Shown here: positions 26,616 to 35,752 of the stretch, piece after piece | Numbering within the stretch: the first letter of the stretch is position 1 | Layout: each line of letters begins with the position of its first letter | Origin: Sandarakinorhabdus glacialis | Lineage (GTDB): Bacteria > Pseudomonadota > Alphaproteobacteria > Sphingomonadales > Sphingomonadaceae | Reading direction: 5' to 3' | Assembly: GCF_014643455.1 (NCBI RefSeq) | Contig: NZ_BMJM01000010.1 | Coordinates: 1-64,000, forward strand | Length of the DNA: 64,000 bases | The notes under the pieces: model-generated | Database searches by the model: none | What the model saw: only the letters and a program-made list of their open reading frames with translations | Told to the model about the DNA's origin: nothing | Program-made: the position numbers and the translations under genes

Positions 26616-26885
26616 ATGTCGATTACAGCAGAACGCAAAGCCGAAGTCATCAAGGGCAATGCCCGCGCCACCGGTGATACCGGTTCGCCCGAAGTTCAGG
26701 TTTCGATCCTGACAGAGCGGATCGCCAACCTCACCGAGCATTTCAAAACCCACGCCAAGGACAACCACTCGCGTCGTGGTCTTCTGGTTCTCGTCAACAA
26801 GCGTCGCTCGCTGCTCGATTATCTCAAGAAGATCGACCAGTCGCGCTACACCGATCTCATCACGAAGCTCGGCCTTCGCAAGTAA
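26616..26885 (+). CDS. rpsO: 30S ribosomal protein S15
   Basis: The 89-residue protein matches S15 along its length: [47 protein letters not shown] and the C-terminal LGLRK. AAGGAG lies 7 bases before the ATG. It sits between truB and pnp in the conserved order, with a terminator behind it. Confidence 0.98.
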   Translation: MSITAERKAEVIKGNARATGDTGSPEVQVSILTERIANLTEHFKTHAKDNHSRRGLLVLVNKRRSLLDYLKKIDQSRYTDLITKLGLRK

Positions 26886-26890
26886 CCCGG

Positions 26891-26933
26891 ACGGCCCCGC
26901 CCATCTAGAATTGGCCGGGGCCGTTCTTCTATT
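26891..26933 (+). terminator. Terminator after rpsO
   Basis: ACGGCCCCG at 26891-26899 pairs with CGGGGCCGT at 26916-26924 across a 16-base loop, followed by TCTTCTATT. It lies 5 bases after the rpsO stop codon. The T-run is interrupted, so readthrough into pnp is likely. The 187-base gap to pnp holds no gene that I can see. Confidence 0.7.
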
Positions 26934-27072
26934 CGCACACCGGCGATGGTCGTCGGTGTCGGACGCAGCAAGGACCGCACCACGCGGCCGACTGCCACAA
27001 GGCCGCGGGCCTGAAACAGCCCGCACAGCGCTTCGGCAATAGGGCCGCAGCGCGCACACGAAAGACGAACCC

Positions 27073-29442
27073 ATGTTCAACATCCACAAGCAGGAAATCG
27101 AATGGGGCGGCCGCAAGCTGACCCTCGAAACCGGCCACATCGCCCGCCAGGCCGATGGCGCGGTTCTCGCCACCTACGGCGAAACCGTCGTCCTTTGCGC
27201 CGTCACGGCTGCCAAGAGCGTCAAGGAAGGCCAGGATTTCTTCCCGCTCACCGTCCATTACCAGGAAAAATATTCGGCAGCCGGCCGCATCCCCGGCGGC
27301 TTCTTCAAGCGCGAACGCGGCGCCACCGAGCATGAGACGCTGACCTCGCGCCTCATCGATCGCCCGCTCCGCCCGCTGTTCCCCGAAGGCTTCTACAACG
27401 AAGTCCTCGTCATCGCGCAGGTGCTCTCGTACGATTCCGAGAACGAAGCCGATATCGTTGCGCTCATCGCCGCCTCCGCCGCGCTGACCCTGTCGGGCGT
27501 GCCCTTCATGGGCCCCGTCTCGGCCGCCCGCGTCGGTTATATCGATGGCCAGTACATCCTCAATCCCACCAAGGCCCAGGTCAAGGAAGGCACGCTCGAG
27601 CTCGTCGCCGCCGGCACCCATGACGCCATCCTGATGGTCGAATCCGAAGCCAAGGAGCTTTCGGAAGAGGTCATGCTCGGCGCCGTGATGTTCGCCCACA
27701 ACCATGGCAAGCCCGTCATCGAGGCGATCATCCGCCTCGCCGAAGACGCCGCCAAGGAGCCCTGGGACCTGCACCTCGAGGACAGCACCAGCACCCTCGC
27801 CAAGATCAAGGATGCCGTCGGCGACACCATCGCCGATGCCTACAAGATCATCGCCAAGTCGGATCGCCAGTCGGCGCTCGGCAAGGCCAAGGCCACCGTC
27901 AAGGAGCTCTTCGCCGGCTCGGCTCCCGCCGAAGCGCTGAAGGCGTCCAAGCTGGTCAAGAAGGTCGAAGGCAGCATCGTCCGCAACGCCATCCTCAAGG
28001 ACGGCATCCGCATCGACGGCCGCAACACCACCACCGTCCGCCCGATCGAAGCCATCGTCGGCTTCCTGCCCCGCACCCATGGTTCGGCGCTGTTCACCCG
28101 CGGCGAAACCCAGGCGATCGTCACCACGACGCTCGGCACCGCCGACGCCGAGCAGATGATCGATGGCCTCGACGGCCTGCGCTACGAGCGCTTCATGCTC
28201 CACTACAACTTCCCGCCATATTCGGTCGGTGAAGTCGGTCGCTTCGGCGCCCCCAGCCGCCGCGACATCGGCCATGGCAAGCTCGCCTGGCGCGCCGTCA
28301 ACGGTGTCTTGCCGACGAAGGAAGCCTTTCCGTACACGATCCGCGTTCTCTCGGACATCACCGAGTCCAACGGCTCGTCGTCGATGGCGACCGTCTGCGG
28401 CGCCTCGCTTGCCCTCATGGACGCCGGCGTTCCGCTGACGCGCCCTGTGGCGGGTATCGCCATGGGCCTGATCCTCGAAGGCAAGGATTTCGCTGTCATC
28501 AGCGACATTCTCGGCGATGAAGATCACCTCGGCGACATGGACTTCAAGGTTGCAGGCACCTCGGAAGGCATCACCGCCCTCCAGATGGACATCAAGGTCG
28601 CCGGCATCACCGAAGAAATCATGAAGGTCGCGCTCCACCAGGCCAAGGACGGCCGCGAGCACATCCTTGCCGAAATGGCCAAGGGTCTCGACCACACCCG
28701 CGAGGAAATGTCCTCCCACGCGCCGCGCATCGAAACGATGCAGGTGCCCAAGGACAAGATTCGTGACGTCATTGGCACCGGCGGCAAGGTCATTCGCGAA
28801 ATCGTCGCGACGACCGGCGCCAAGGTCGACATCGACGACGACGGCACCGTCAAGATCGCCTCGTCGGATCCTGAAAAGATCGCCGCCGCCCGCAAGTGGA
28901 TCGAAGGCATCACCCAGGAAGCCGAAGTCGGCAAGATCTACACCGGCAAGATCGTCTCGATGGTCGATTTCGGTGCGTTCGTAAACTTCATGGGAGCCAA
29001 AGACGGCCTCGTCCACATCTCCGAAATCAAGAACGAGCGCGTTTCGGTCGTCAAGGACGTCCTCAGCGAAGGCCAGGCCGTCAAAGTCAAGGTCCTCGGC
29101 ATCGACGATCGCGGCAAGGTCCGCCTGTCGATGCGCCTCGTCGACCAGGAAACCGGTGAAGAAATCGCCGACACCCGCCCGCCCCGTGAAGGCGGCGAGG
29201 AACGCGCCCCCCGCTACGATCGCGGCCCCCGCCGCGACGGCGGTGATCGTGGTCCCCGGAGCGAAGGCGACCGCGGTCCACGCAGCGACGATCGCGGCCC
29301 ACGCCGTGATGGTGGCGATCGCGGCCCACGCCGTGACGCAGGTGCCCGTGACGACCGCGGCCCACGTCCCGAGCGTGCGCCTCGGGAGGACGCCAACGAA
29401 GGCGGCAGCCTGCCGGACTTCCTGACCGGCCCCCGCGACTAA
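27073..29442 (+). CDS. pnp: Polynucleotide phosphorylase
   Basis: PNPase is a 3'-5' phosphorolytic exoribonuclease and degradosome subunit. The 789-residue protein has two RNase PH domains with the linking helical domain, a KH domain ([12 protein letters not shown]) and an S1 domain ([15 protein letters not shown], then DGLVHISEI). The tail (about 712-770) is an unusual run of [13 protein letters not shown] and SDDRGPR units, rich in Arg, Gly and Asp, ending in [10 protein letters not shown]. Such tails often bind RNA or partner proteins. It follows rpsO as expected. Confidence 0.97.
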   Translation: MFNIHKQEIEWGGRKLTLETGHIARQADGAVLATYGETVVLCAVTAAKSVKEGQDFFPLTVHYQEKYSAAGRIPGGFFKRERGATEHETLTSRLIDRPLRPLFPEGFYNEVLVIAQVLSYDSENEADIVALIAASAALTLSGVPFMGPVSAARVGYIDGQYILNPTKAQVKEGTLELVAAGTHDAILMVESEAKELSEEVMLGAVMFAHNHGKPVIEAIIRLAEDAAKEPWDLHLEDSTSTLAKIKDAVGDTIADAYKIIAKSDRQSALGKAKATVKELFAGSAPAEALKASKLVKKVEGSIVRNAILKDGIRIDGRNTTTVRPIEAIVGFLPRTHGSALFTRGETQAIVTTTLGTADAEQMIDGLDGLRYERFMLHYNFPPYSVGEVGRFGAPSRRDIGHGKLAWRAVNGVLPTKEAFPYTIRVLSDITESNGSSSMATVCGASLALMDAGVPLTRPVAGIAMGLILEGKDFAVISDILGDEDHLGDMDFKVAGTSEGITALQMDIKVAGITEEIMKVALHQAKDGREHILAEMAKGLDHTREEMSSHAPRIETMQVPKDKIRDVIGTGGKVIREIVATTGAKVDIDDDGTVKIASSDPEKIAAARKWIEGITQEAEVGKIYTGKIVSMVDFGAFVNFMGAKDGLVHISEIKNERVSVVKDVLSEGQAVKVKVLGIDDRGKVRLSMRLVDQETGEEIADTRPPREGGEERAPRYDRGPRRDGGDRGPRSEGDRGPRSDDRGPRRDGGDRGPRRDAGARDDRGPRPERAPREDANEGGSLPDFLTGPRD

Positions 29443-29457
29443 CTTACTTACTTACTT

Positions 29458-29496
29458 CCCCCCTCCCTACTTCTAGGGAGGGGTCGGGGGCGGGTC
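29458..29496. repeat. Intergenic G/C hairpin element (subtype 3 of family A)
   Basis: A CCCCTCCCT/AGGGAGGGG stem is followed by a G-rich arm TCGGGGGCGGGT. The same short subtype occurs twice near 52293-52382. It lies 16 bases after the pnp stop, behind three tandem copies of CTTA. Confidence 0.7.
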
Positions 29497-29526
29497 CTTA
29501 CTTTCTTTCGTCCCCCTCTCCCAAAC

Positions 29527-29558
29527 GAAAAAGGCCGCCCCAAAAGGGCGGCCTTTTC
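29527..29558 (+). terminator. Rho-independent terminator after pnp
   Basis: GAAAAAGGCCGCCC and GGGCGGCCTTTTC form a stem with an A/T-rich base and a short CAAAA loop. It works in both directions (A-run before, T-run after) and separates pnp from the convergent CAP-domain gene. Confidence 0.88.
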
Positions 29559-29562
29559 TCTA

Positions 29563-29620
29563 CCTCCCTCCCCCTTGAGGGGAGGGCGACTCGGCCCCAG
29601 CCGAGCGGGGTGGGGGAACC
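29563..29620. repeat. Intergenic palindromic element, family A (subtype 2)
   Basis: This is close to the copy at 10628-10688: CCTCCC stem, CTCGGCC/GCCGAG stem and the G-rich end GCGGGGTGGGGG. It lies just behind the pnp terminator and just before the end of the convergent CAP-domain gene. Confidence 0.8.
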
Positions 29621-29633
29621 GATACCCCCGAAT

Positions 29634-30269
29634 CTACCGCCCCCCAGCCACCGGCTTCCCATCCCTCGAAGCACTGAAATCCACCACACACACTGTCCCG
29701 AACATCCGGTGCTTTCCGCACCCCACCCCGGCAAACCGCATCTTCGGCGTAAAAATCAGCCGCCGGTGGCTCCGGTCCGCCACCCCGTCGTCCACGATAA
29801 ACTGCCGCACCACCGACACCGGCGTCGCCGAGCCATAGGAAATCGTCTCGCTGACATAGATCCCCCCGCCGCGCCGCACCGCCCGCTGCCCGGGCGTCGC
29901 GCCATCCGCCGAGAGATGCCCGACATCGCCACGCTTGCCTTGCGCCGCCGCATGGTCGCGCGCCGACACCGCCAGCACATCGCCCCGCGACAGCGGCGGC
30001 AACGGTCCCTGCCGCTCCAGGAACGCAATCGCGTCATCTACGGCGCGCACGCCCTCGGCGGTTTCCGCGCTCACCCCCTCGCGCCGGTCCTCGACGACAT
30101 TGCCGCGAAACTTCTGGCGATATGCCCGCAGCGCCCCGGCATAATTCTGCGGCTGTGTCCGCGCAAAATTGAGCTCGGCCAGCACGCCGTCCGGCAACGA
30201 AGCCGCCACCACCGGCGCCGCCACTACCACCGCGCCGGCAATCGCCAGCATCATAATCGTCCTGTTCAT
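29634..30269 (-). CDS. Secreted CAP-domain (SCP/PR-1) protein
   Basis: The 211-residue protein has a signal peptide (MLAIAGAVVVAAPVVAA). It shows the CAP superfamily pattern: LAELNFARTQPQNYA at the mature N-terminus, LAVSARDHAAAQGKRGDVGH with the conserved His, YVSETISYG with the conserved Glu, and a late MRFAGVGCG. Bacterial CAP proteins are extracellular with mostly unknown activities. The ATG at 30269 starts the signal peptide; upstream sequence in frame is not protein-like. Confidence 0.85.
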   Translation of the reverse strand: MNRTIMMLAIAGAVVVAAPVVAASLPDGVLAELNFARTQPQNYAGALRAYRQKFRGNVVEDRREGVSAETAEGVRAVDDAIAFLERQGPLPPLSRGDVLAVSARDHAAAQGKRGDVGHLSADGATPGQRAVRRGGGIYVSETISYGSATPVSVVRQFIVDDGVADRSHRRLIFTPKMRFAGVGCGKHRMFGTVCVVDFSASRDGKPVAGGR

Positions 30270-30313
30270 CACCCCAGCAGACACACCCGAGCCTGAACTA
30301 TTGCTGCACGGTC

Positions 30314-31855
30314 TCAGGTTCGCCGCACCCGCACAAACGCCGCCGCCGCCAATCCCGCCGCCAGCGCCGCCCACGGCACGAACCGCCGCAGCGGCTTGGC
30401 CAATTGCGCCACCAGGCTCGCTGCAAACGCCTCCGGGCCCACATCGTTGACCTGCGTTTCCGCCAGCGCCAGTTCGACAGCGCTTAACGGCTCGGGCTCG
30501 AACGGTGCCAATGTCCGTCCCGACGGCCGCAGCTTCGAATCGAGAGCCGCCACCAGCCGGCCATCCGCCGCCGTCAACGCCGCCTCCCAGTCTGCCACTG
30601 AAATCCCCAAATGCTCGACCAGCAGCGCATTGCGGATCCGGGCAATGTTCGCACAGACATCGGCATTGTCGCCGCTCGCCTCGATCGCCACGTCGCATTC
30701 GGTATCGGTATCGAGAGAGCGCTTGTTGATGTTCGACGATCCCACGCGCAGCAGCCGGTCGTCGATCACCAGCACCTTCGCATGGACATAGATATCATCG
30801 CCCCCCGCCGTCACCGGCGTACAGAAGCGCAGCCGGCCATGAACATCCGCCGCCCGCAACCGCGCCAGCAAGACCGCCCGCGCCGAATCCATGAACTTTG
30901 CCTCGAGCCAGCCATCGGCAGTGCGCGGATTGACGATGACGACATCGGGGCCATCCGCCTCACGCAATCGCGCGGCAATCGCCTCCGCCACCACCGGCGC
31001 CGAAAAATACTGGCTTTCCAGATAGATGTTGTTCCGCGCCGAAGCGATCGCCGCCAAATACAGCGCCGCGATCTCGGCCACCAGCGGCGCGCCTTCATAT
31101 TCGGGACTGGTCCGCGCAATGCCGACGTCGACGTCGCAGAAATCGGGCTCCAGCGTCGCCGGCCAACGATCTAGCCCCGGCGGCGGCGCTGCCGGCATCT
31201 CACCCGTCGCCAGCTGCCACCGGCTCCGCGCCAGGTCGCCGAGCGCCTGTGCCACCGGGCCATGCAAGGCCACCGTCGCATCGTGCCACGGCGGATTGTC
31301 GTTGCCCGCCGGCCCCTGCCGCCGCGGTTCGTCATCAAGATGCTCCGGCGTATCCCAGCGCCCGTCGGTGATGTCGATCCCGCCGCAAAATGCCAGCGCA
31401 TCGTCGATCACCACCAACTTCTGGTGATGACACGCGCTGATCGGATGGTGCGCATCGAGCTTGAAATGCGTCCGGTCGCCGGTCACCCAGTCGAGCACCA
31501 CGAGTGGCGTCGCCCCGCGCAGGGGCGTCTTCACGAACTGCAGGTCCCAGCGCAGGACGTAAACCTGCAATTCCGGATTGTCCGCCACCGCCTTGTCGAT
31601 CAACGCCCCGACCTGGTTCGGTATCGTCCCGTCGCCGGCATCATCGCGATCCAGCTCGATCCGCGTGTCGAAATCCCAGCCGACGATCATCACCGAATGC
31701 CGCGCCGTCAACAGCGCCGCGCGCAACTGCTTGAAATATTCGACCGCATCGATGATCACCCGCATCCGGTCGGCGCGCCCGATCCGCCAGCAGGTTTCCC
31801 CGGCCCTGAGGACAGGATGTGACGGCGCTGGAATGGCTAGCATGGCACATTTCAT
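30314..31855 (-). CDS. Phospholipase D family protein
   Basis: The 513-residue protein has both HKD motifs of the phospholipase D superfamily, HHQKLVVIDD near residue 166 and VHAKVLVIDD near residue 358, each followed by a GG or GS motif (FCGGID, RVGSSN). The family hydrolyses or transfers phosphatidyl groups; cardiolipin synthases are close relatives. A hydrophobic segment near the C-terminus (ALAAGLAAAAFV) followed by RVRRT may anchor it to the membrane. GGGAG lies 6 bases before the ATG at 31855. It diverges from the nitronate monooxygenase-like gene. Confidence 0.9.
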   Translation of the reverse strand: MKCAMLAIPAPSHPVLRAGETCWRIGRADRMRVIIDAVEYFKQLRAALLTARHSVMIVGWDFDTRIELDRDDAGDGTIPNQVGALIDKAVADNPELQVYVLRWDLQFVKTPLRGATPLVVLDWVTGDRTHFKLDAHHPISACHHQKLVVIDDALAFCGGIDITDGRWDTPEHLDDEPRRQGPAGNDNPPWHDATVALHGPVAQALGDLARSRWQLATGEMPAAPPPGLDRWPATLEPDFCDVDVGIARTSPEYEGAPLVAEIAALYLAAIASARNNIYLESQYFSAPVVAEAIAARLREADGPDVVIVNPRTADGWLEAKFMDSARAVLLARLRAADVHGRLRFCTPVTAGGDDIYVHAKVLVIDDRLLRVGSSNINKRSLDTDTECDVAIEASGDNADVCANIARIRNALLVEHLGISVADWEAALTAADGRLVAALDSKLRPSGRTLAPFEPEPLSAVELALAETQVNDVGPEAFAASLVAQLAKPLRRFVPWAALAAGLAAAAFVRVRRT

Positions 31856-31916
31856 AACGAACTCCCGCCGCCAGCGCCATCCAGACCTTAATTTGCGCCA
31901 AAAACCGTTACGCAAT

Positions 31917-31930
31917 TGCAATGCATTGCA
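31917..31930. promoter_or_regulatory. Perfect 14-bp palindrome between divergent genes
   Basis: TGCAATGCATTGCA reads the same on both strands. It sits in the shared upstream region of the phospholipase D gene (leftward) and the nitronate monooxygenase-like gene (rightward). A possible -10 for the rightward gene is TATAGC near 31961. The dyad is a candidate operator for an unknown regulator. Confidence 0.5.
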
Positions 31931-32005
31931 TTTTCCTGCGCTTTTACCGCGGCATTACCGTATAGCTAGCAGGTGCGGTCGCGGGGGCGACCGGTGAATG
32001 ATCGG

Positions 32006-33430
32006 ATGACGATGCTGAACGGACTGAAGACGATATCCATGGGCGGCCGCGAGGTCTGGCCACTGGTCGAAGGCGGCAAGGGCGTTGCGGCGACCAACCA
32101 CCAGTCGTCCGGTGCCTGGGCCATGTCCGGCGGCGTCGGCACGATCTCGGCGGTCAACGCCGACAGCTACGACCCCACCGGCCGCATCATACCGCAAATC
32201 TACCGCGCCCTGACCCGCCGCGAGCGCCACGAAGAACTCGTCGACTATGCCATCGAAGGCGCCGTCCAACAGATCGAGCGCGCCTATGAAATGGCCGCCC
32301 CCGAACTTTCGCGGGGCCTCGGCGCTATCAATATCAACGTGCTGTGGGAAATGGGCGGCGCCCAGCGTATCCTCGAAGGCGTCCTCGGCCGCACCAGGGG
32401 TCTGGTCAACGGCGTCACCTGCGGCGCCGGCATGCCGTACAAGCTGTCGGAAATCGCCGCTCATCACGGCGTTTATTATTACCCGATCATCAGCAGCGCG
32501 CGCGCTTTCCGCGCCCTGTGGAAACGCGCCTATTCCAAGGCGCCCGAATGGCTCGGCGCCGTCGTCTACGAAGATCCCTGGCTAGCCGGCGGCCATAACG
32601 GCCTGTCCAACGCCGAGGATCCGCGCGTGCCGCAGGACCCCTTCCCCCGCGTCCGCGACGTCCGCACCACGATGCGCGAATCGGGCATCCCCGACAGCGT
32701 GCCGATCATCATGGCCGGCGGCGTCTGGGCGCTCGGCGAATGGACCGACTGGATCGACAATCCCGAACTCGGGCAGATCGTCTTTCAGTTCGGCACCCGG
32801 CCGCTGCTGACCCAGGAAAGTCCGATCCCCGAAGGCTGGAAACAGCGGCTGATGACGCTCAGCAAGGGCGACATCCTGCTCCACAATTTCTCGCCGACCG
32901 GCTTCTACAGCAGCGCCGTCCGCAACCCGTTCCTGCGCAATCTCGAATCGCGCTCCGAGCGCCAGGTCGCCTTCTCGACCACCGCGACCGGCGACCACCA
33001 GTATCTTCTCGATGTCGGCGTCGGCCGCAAAAGCTATTATGTCACCCGCGACGACCTGCTCCGCGCCCGCGAATGGTTCGGCGCCGGCTTTACCGATGCG
33101 CTGAAGACCCCCGACAACACGCTGGTTTTCGTTACCGCGCCCGAAAAGACCATCATCCGCAAGGACCAGGCCGACTGCATGGGCTGCCTGTCGCAATGCG
33201 GTTTTTCGAGCTGGGCGGACAACGACACCAACACCACCGGGCGTCTCGCCGACCCGCGCAGCTTCTGCATCCAGAAGACGTTGCAGGACATCTCGCATGG
33301 CGGCGATACCGAGCAGAACCTGATGTTCGGCGGCCACAGCGCCTATCGCTTCGCCACCGATCCGTTTTATTCCAACGGCTTCGTGCCGACCGTCAAGCAG
33401 CTCTTCGACCGCATCCTGACCGGGGCGTAG
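32006..33430 (+). CDS. Nitronate monooxygenase-like flavoprotein
   Basis: The 474-residue protein resembles the FMN-dependent nitronate monooxygenase/2-nitropropane dioxygenase TIM-barrel family: GLVNGVTCGAGMPYK, VPIIMAGGVWALGEW and FQFGTRPLLT form the flavin and phosphate-binding parts. It is longer than typical members (about 320-380). The extra C-terminal part carries a cysteine cluster DCMGCLSQCGF near residue 392, which suggests a bound metal or Fe-S centre. The start is uncertain: a GTG at 31994 has GGGGG 7 bases upstream, the ATG at 32006 is also possible. The substrate is unknown. Confidence 0.75.
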   Translation: MTMLNGLKTISMGGREVWPLVEGGKGVAATNHQSSGAWAMSGGVGTISAVNADSYDPTGRIIPQIYRALTRRERHEELVDYAIEGAVQQIERAYEMAAPELSRGLGAININVLWEMGGAQRILEGVLGRTRGLVNGVTCGAGMPYKLSEIAAHHGVYYYPIISSARAFRALWKRAYSKAPEWLGAVVYEDPWLAGGHNGLSNAEDPRVPQDPFPRVRDVRTTMRESGIPDSVPIIMAGGVWALGEWTDWIDNPELGQIVFQFGTRPLLTQESPIPEGWKQRLMTLSKGDILLHNFSPTGFYSSAVRNPFLRNLESRSERQVAFSTTATGDHQYLLDVGVGRKSYYVTRDDLLRAREWFGAGFTDALKTPDNTLVFVTAPEKTIIRKDQADCMGCLSQCGFSSWADNDTNTTGRLADPRSFCIQKTLQDISHGGDTEQNLMFGGHSAYRFATDPFYSNGFVPTVKQLFDRILTGA

Positions 33431-33448
33431 GGGGCGACTTCTCTTGCT

Positions 33449-33479
33449 TTCGTCATGCTGAACTCGTTTCAGCATCCAT
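33449..33479. repeat. Single copy of the family C REP-like arm
   Basis: The 31 bases match the arm at 94-125 near-perfectly. The copy begins 18 bases after the stop codon of the preceding gene. The flanking A/G-rich stretch to 33558 includes short GCAA repeats. Confidence 0.8.
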
Positions 33480-33558
33480 TGCGGAGCGAGAGGCAATCGC
33501 GCCGGTAAAGCGAGCGTGCGGGGCAAAGGCAGCAATCAAGCAAGCAAGCAAGGACCGT

Positions 33559-33667
33559 GGGCAAAGCCCACGCCGTCGGACGGGTTCGGCGCGCTTCGCC
33601 TGCGCCGCCCCGCCGGCCGGCCTGGCGCGAGTCCGCGCATAGCTCCGCTATGCGTCGGCCGCGCTCA
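33559..33667. repeat. Long intergenic repeat, family D copy 1
   Basis: The segment begins with a GGGCAAAGCCC hairpin, continues with GTCGGACGGGTTCG and CGCCGCCCCG blocks and ends with GCGAGTCCG plus an imperfect palindrome around GCTCCGCTATGCG. A related copy lies at 46328-46442. The right end coincides with the stop codon of the minus-strand dehydrogenase gene (33665-33667). Confidence 0.75.
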
Positions 33668-34672
33668 GGCCCACCCCTCCAAAACCTGATCCGGCGGCCG
33701 ATGCCCATCCGCCCACACCCGGATGTTGGCGATCACCTTCTCGCCCATCGCCTGTCGCCCCTCGAACGTCGCGCTGCCCATGTGCGGCACCAGCACCACG
33801 CCCGGCAAATCGAGCAACCGCGGATCCACCGCCGGCTCGTTCTCGAACACATCGAGCCCGGCGCCGGCGATCTTGCCTGCTGCCAGCGCCTCGCACAGCG
33901 CATTCTCGTCGACGATCTCGCCGCGCGCCGTGTTGATGATATACGCCTGCCGCTGCATCAGCGCGAACTGCGCCGCCCCGATCATGTGATGCGTCTCCGG
34001 CGTATGCGGGCAATTTATCGTGATGATGTCGACCCGCGCCAGCATGGCATCGAGGCTGTCCCACCACGTCGCCTCCAGTTCCGCTTCGATTTCGGCCGGC
34101 AACCGGTGGCGATTGTGATAGTGCACCGTCAGCCCGAAACTCTGCGCCCGCGTCGCAACGGCGCGCCCGATCCGGCCCATGCCGATGATGCCCAGCCGTT
34201 TGCCGGTTATCCGGTGCCCCAGCATCCCCGTCGGCGACCAGCCGCGCCACTCGCCCGACCGCACCAGCTTCTCGCCCTCGGCCAACCGCCGCGGCACGCT
34301 CAGGATCAGCGCCATCACCATGTCGGCGGTGTCGTCGGTCAACACGCCGGGCGTATTGGTCACCACCACCTTCGCCGCGCGCGCCGCCGACAGGTCGATA
34401 TGATCGACCCCGACGCCAAAATTCGCCAGCAGCTTCAACCGCCCGGTCTCCGCCGCCGCCGCCAGCACACCGGCATCGATCTCGTCGGTGACCGTCGGCA
34501 CCAGCACGTCGCAGCGCCGCACCGCATCGGCCATCTGGCCTTGCGAAAACGCCTCGTCGGTCAGGTTCAATTCGACATCGAACAGCTCGGCCATCCGCGT
34601 CTCGACCGCCTGCGGCAACCGCCGCGTCACGATGACCTTGGGGCGAGGACGAACGGTGGATGCGGCTGCCAT
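33665..34672 (-). CDS. D-isomer-specific 2-hydroxyacid dehydrogenase
   Basis: The 335-residue NAD(P)-dependent dehydrogenase resembles glyoxylate/hydroxypyruvate reductases. It has the substrate loop LLANFGVGVDHID, the dinucleotide motif GIIGMGRIGRAVA, the catalytic Arg in INTARGEIVDE, the Glu in DVFENEP and the His in LVPHMGSAT. The precise substrate cannot be read from sequence. It diverges from the SH3 gene with only 40 bases between the two starts. Confidence 0.92.
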   Translation of the reverse strand: MAAASTVRPRPKVIVTRRLPQAVETRMAELFDVELNLTDEAFSQGQMADAVRRCDVLVPTVTDEIDAGVLAAAAETGRLKLLANFGVGVDHIDLSAARAAKVVVTNTPGVLTDDTADMVMALILSVPRRLAEGEKLVRSGEWRGWSPTGMLGHRITGKRLGIIGMGRIGRAVATRAQSFGLTVHYHNRHRLPAEIEAELEATWWDSLDAMLARVDIITINCPHTPETHHMIGAAQFALMQRQAYIINTARGEIVDENALCEALAAGKIAGAGLDVFENEPAVDPRLLDLPGVVLVPHMGSATFEGRQAMGEKVIANIRVWADGHRPPDQVLEGWA

Positions 34673-34712
34673 GCTGCAAAGGGTTGCCCCGCGCCGCCCG
34701 GTGCGTCAAGAC

Positions 34713-35252
34713 ATGGCCGTGCGCCATTCCGTCCTGTCCCTGAAATCCACCGCAGCGATTCTTCTGATCGGGTTTGCCTGCGCGCTTCCGGCTGCCGCCG
34801 AGGAACGCGCCGACGGCACCACCGACCTCCCCGTGCCGCGCTTCGTCTCGTTGAAATCGAACAGTGCGATGATGCGCACCGGCCCTGACGACCGCCGCTT
34901 CCCGATCGCCTGGGAATACAAACGCCGCGGCCTACCGCTGGAGATCGTCCGCGAATACGGCATCTGGCGCCAGGTCCGCGATCCCGAGGGCACCATCGGC
35001 TGGATGAACAAGTCGCTGCTGACGGGGGAACGCACCGGCTTCATCACCCCGGCCGCCGACAGCGGCCCGCGCACCCTCTACACCGCCCCTGACCTGCAAT
35101 CCCGCGTCGCCTGGCGCATCGAACCCGGCGCCGTCGTCACCATCACCCTTTGCGAGAACGTCTGGTGCCGCGTCTCCAACGGCGGCCGCTCGGGCTATAT
35201 CCTGCGCAACCACCTCTGGGGCACCTACCCCAACGAAGCCATCAACGGCTAA
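34713..35252 (+). CDS. Periplasmic bacterial SH3-domain protein
   Basis: The 179-residue protein has a signal peptide (about 8-29, ending ALPAAAEE) and two SH3-like units. The first is PRFVSLKSNSAMMRTGP to IGWMNKSLL (about 40-105). The second includes LYTAPDLQSRVAWRIEPGAV and CENVWCRV to GYILRNHLWGTYP. It belongs to the SH3_4/DUF1058 group, which is sometimes wrongly labelled as a tRNA synthetase. SH3 domains of this type bind peptidoglycan or act as protein scaffolds. An upstream ATG at 34671 in frame adds 14 basic residues and is less likely. Confidence 0.85.
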   Translation: MAVRHSVLSLKSTAAILLIGFACALPAAAEERADGTTDLPVPRFVSLKSNSAMMRTGPDDRRFPIAWEYKRRGLPLEIVREYGIWRQVRDPEGTIGWMNKSLLTGERTGFITPAADSGPRTLYTAPDLQSRVAWRIEPGAVVTITLCENVWCRVSNGGRSGYILRNHLWGTYPNEAING

Positions 35253-35260
35253 ATCCCTCT

Positions 35261-35318
35261 ACCCTCTCCCCCTGAGGGAGAGGGCGACTCGCCCACTTCG
35301 GCGAGCGGGGAGAGAAGT
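35261..35318. repeat. Intergenic palindromic element, family A (subtype 2)
   Basis: CCTCTCCC/GGGAGAGG and CTCGCC/GGCGAG stems are followed by GCGGGGAGAG. The element sits between the convergent SH3 and META genes. Confidence 0.75.
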
Positions 35319-35332
35319 ATCTTCCTGCCCCC

Positions 35333-35752
35333 CTACTCCCGCCGCAACTTCACCACCCGGCCATCTTTACCCCGCAAGAACACCGCCCCCGTCGCATCCA
35401 TCTCCACCACCCGCGCCCCCTCGAGCGCCGCGATGAACTTTCCCTCCATGTCCCGCAAGGCCGGCCCACAAATCCGCTCCTGCCCGACCACCATCGGCCC
35501 CAGTCGCAGCTTCGCCCCCTGCTTCATCGCCCCGCGATACCGGTTGCACCCCGCCAGCCCCGAAAACGTGCCGCCCGCCGCGTCGAAAATCGCATCGAGC
35601 CGGGCGTAATCCATCACCCCACCGCCATCGATGTCCTCCGCCACCCACGGCCCGCCATCGAGCGCAACGACATACGGCGACGCCAATCCCGGCGGCGCCA
35701 TCGACGCACAGGCCGCCGCCAGCCCGGCGCAGGCCGCCGCCCAGATGCGCAA
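35333..35752 (-). CDS. META-domain (HslJ-like) protein, second of a pair
   Basis: The 139-residue protein carries the META-domain pattern SGLAGCNRYRG near residue 67 and LGPMVVGQERIC with the paired cysteine. Its start is a TTG at 35752 immediately after the stop codon of the upstream META gene (TAG-TTG), so translation is coupled. The N-terminus is hydrophobic with a Cys at about 15, a poor lipobox. META proteins such as HslJ are heat- or stress-linked envelope proteins with no known reaction. Confidence 0.8.
   Translation of the reverse strand: MRIWAAACAGLAAACASMAPPGLASPYVVALDGGPWVAEDIDGGGVMDYARLDAIFDAAGGTFSGLAGCNRYRGAMKQGAKLRLGPMVVGQERICGPALRDMEGKFIAALEGARVVEMDATGAVFLRGKDGRVVKLRRE

Noticed and set aside
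26929-29016. Long minus-strand open frame opposite pnp
   Set aside because: It is entirely antisense to pnp and rich in Asp, Gly and His from complementing pnp codons; no domain is visible.
33480-33558. GCAA-rich short repeats considered as an attachment site
   Set aside because: No integrase gene is nearby, there is no flanking tRNA and no second copy bounding an island.
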